NCBI RefSeq assembly: GCF_023156235.1
Contig: NZ_JAKZAI010000017.1
Coordinates: 1-53,907, forward strand
Direction: 5' to 3'
From: Marinobacter goseongensis
Lineage (GTDB): Bacteria; Pseudomonadota; Gammaproteobacteria; Pseudomonadales; Oleiphilaceae
Length of the DNA stretch: 53,907 nt
Positions within the stretch are counted from its first letter, which is position 1. Each line of letters starts with the position of its first letter. The notes beneath the pieces are model-generated. The model had not been told where the DNA came from. It did not search any database and saw nothing but the letters and a program-made list of their open reading frames with translations. The position numbers and the translations under genes are program-made. Positions 52,475-53,907 of this stretch are shown here, one piece after another.

Positions 52475-53860
52475 TCAGCCCCTGGCCGAGGCCAGCCGGA
52501 CCTGATTCCGGCCACCATCCTTGGCCGCATAAAGCGCGCGGTCTGCGCGATCAAATACCGCCTCTTCCGTGTCGCCATCACCGAATTCGGCTACCCCCGC
52601 CGAGAACGTGACGGTAACCGGCTCTCCCCGGAAGTGGAACGGCAACTGAGCAATGTGTCCCCGCATCTCGTTCAGTACACCCTCTGCGGCGGCGCAAGGC
52701 GTCTCCGGTAGCAACAGCACGAACTCCTCACCGCCGAAGCGGGCAATAAAGTCGGTATTGCGCAGACGGTCCCGCAACTCCCGGGCAACCAACTGCAACA
52801 CACGGTCACCGGCTATGTGACCGTAAGAATCGTTCACCCGCTTGAACAGATCAATATCCAGCACCGCGATGGTCAACGGGTGGCGGTAACGCTGCCATCG
52901 GTTGTACTCGAAGGCCAGCCGCTCCTGCCAGGCCTCCCGGTTGGGCAGTTGAGTCAGCAGATCAATCAGGGCGCGAGCCCGCTCCTCGCGGATACGTTCC
53001 TGCATCTTCTCGGAATTGGCCTCGACCGCCGCCAGCTTTTCCTGCATGGCTTCGAGCTGGTGCGACAGGTTCTTCTCCCGTTCCGACTCCTGCTCACGGA
53101 ACCGCCGCACCGCGCCGCCAATGGACTGCAGATGCCGGGTCACCGACTGTTTCAGCCCGGCGAGTTCGTGGCTGGACTGAACCTGATGACCGATCTGCGC
53201 CAGCTCCTGCTGGATTTCCCGGTCAAGCTCGACGGAGGCATCCAGCCGGCCCGCCTGCGCAGATGACTGATCCTGAAAATGCTGACGCAGGGATTGCAGA
53301 CGTTCATCCAGACGCTTGAGAAACGCCTCGAAATCGCGCTGGCCCCGGGTCACCGCGGCGATGACCAGCTCTGCCACACGATTCAACCCTTCCCGCAGCT
53401 CTTCCCAGTCCTCACTCTTCAGCAACGATTGCTGCAATTGCCGCGCTTCGGCGTCCGCGCCGGGTTCCAGCGTCACTTGTTGCAGCAACTGACCGAGCAA
53501 CTGACCAACACGCCGGGCAATGCGCAGTCGCTGCTGGTTGTTGCCCAGATCGTTGTCATCGCCTGCGGCGGCAGCAGGTTGCGGCGGGGCAGCGGAGATT
53601 GGACTGGAGACTGGCGTGGAGAGCGCAGCCGAGGAGGCCACTGCGGGTTCATCCAGCAGGGCAATCTGGCGGTCAATCTGATCCTGGAGTGTCCGCCATT
53701 TGACCAGATCCAGCGAGTCCTTGCGCAAATCCTTGCGCAGTTCGTTCAGAAGAAGGTCAAGTTCCGCCGCCTGACCCTCTGAGGCCAGACAGGTACGCAC
53801 CAGCATGCGCTGGAGAGAGGTCTTCTCGGCTTCCCATTGTATTACGCGACCTTGTAACAT
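52475..53860 (-). CDS. Diguanylate cyclase with coiled-coil N-terminus
   Basis: 461 residues. The first 290 residues are helical, with a central low-complexity linker (about 75-100) and coiled coils; no membrane segment, PAS or receiver domain is seen. The C-terminal GGEEF domain (about 300-455) has the intact active site ARFGGEEFVLLLPE near 375 and the inhibitory I-site RNTD five residues upstream, so it should make cyclic di-GMP under product inhibition. It starts about 47 bases from the window edge. Cyclic di-GMP often controls the choice between motility and biofilm; a link to pilTU is only possible. Confidence 0.92.
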   Translation of the reverse strand: MLQGRVIQWEAEKTSLQRMLVRTCLASEGQAAELDLLLNELRKDLRKDSLDLVKWRTLQDQIDRQIALLDEPAVASSAALSTPVSSPISAAPPQPAAAAGDDNDLGNNQQRLRIARRVGQLLGQLLQQVTLEPGADAEARQLQQSLLKSEDWEELREGLNRVAELVIAAVTRGQRDFEAFLKRLDERLQSLRQHFQDQSSAQAGRLDASVELDREIQQELAQIGHQVQSSHELAGLKQSVTRHLQSIGGAVRRFREQESEREKNLSHQLEAMQEKLAAVEANSEKMQERIREERARALIDLLTQLPNREAWQERLAFEYNRWQRYRHPLTIAVLDIDLFKRVNDSYGHIAGDRVLQLVARELRDRLRNTDFIARFGGEEFVLLLPETPCAAAEGVLNEMRGHIAQLPFHFRGEPVTVTFSAGVAEFGDGDTEEAVFDRADRALYAAKDGGRNQVRLASARG

Positions 53861-53907
53861 GTTACTCTAGTTTAACCTATTGAATCTATTCGTTTATATG
53901 CCATGTG

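Overview
The window looks like chromosomal DNA of a Marinobacter-like or Pseudomonas-like gammaproteobacterium with moderately high GC. The main evidence is gene order. rph-crc-pyrE and pilT/pilU-yggS-proC-yggT-metX-metW-DUF4426-rdgB-hemW-trmB are arrangements known from pseudomonads. The ECF sigma/ChrR pair, the DUF2782 gene beside polA, DUF2789, a phasin and two OruR-like AraC regulators also fit. This assignment is inferred from gene content and memory of these families; no database search was run. No tRNA, rRNA or CRISPR array was recognised.

Left edge (1-800): a truncated P4-type integrase lies beside the 3' end of yicC, a known landing site for mobilisable genomic islands. This is the decayed end of an integrated element. 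A dyad sits upstream of the integrase and an inverted repeat overlaps the yicC stop codon.

Core block 1 (795-9850): RNA turnover and nucleotide genes (yicC, rph, crc, pyrE), two small envelope proteins, a phasin, a lipoprotein, DUF2782, polA and a hypothetical protein with two YRGQV motifs. Core block 2 (9878-25339): a FadL-type porin and pilU/pilT read leftward. yggS-proC-yggT read rightward and end at a strong terminator. A dynamin-like GTPase follows. Then come six start-stop-overlapping genes from metX to a membrane protein, and trmB, comM and ubiK on the other strand.

Nitrogen and polyamines (25340-30486): glnK-amtB sit behind a sigma-54 promoter with a likely NtrC enhancer. speE and speA are divergent. 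Stress and lipid block (30493-35779): an AraC regulator, an ECF sigma factor with its ChrR-type zinc anti-sigma factor behind an ECF11-like promoter, a convergent short-chain dehydrogenase and an acyl-CoA dehydrogenase.

Right part (36015-53860): tcdA, a Na+/H+ antiporter, metabolic enzymes, and a small locus at 42314-43683 where an AraC-family gene diverges from a 30-codon ORF. That ORF has a very strong ribosome site and its own terminator. A 21-bp-period tandem direct repeat lies between the two. This locus is the best candidate here for an undescribed system. It is followed by a cardiolipin synthase, a GntR regulator, a PlpD-like patatin/beta-barrel protein, two hypothetical proteins, a BvgS/EvgS-like sensor kinase without receiver domains, DUF2789 and a diguanylate cyclase at the right edge.
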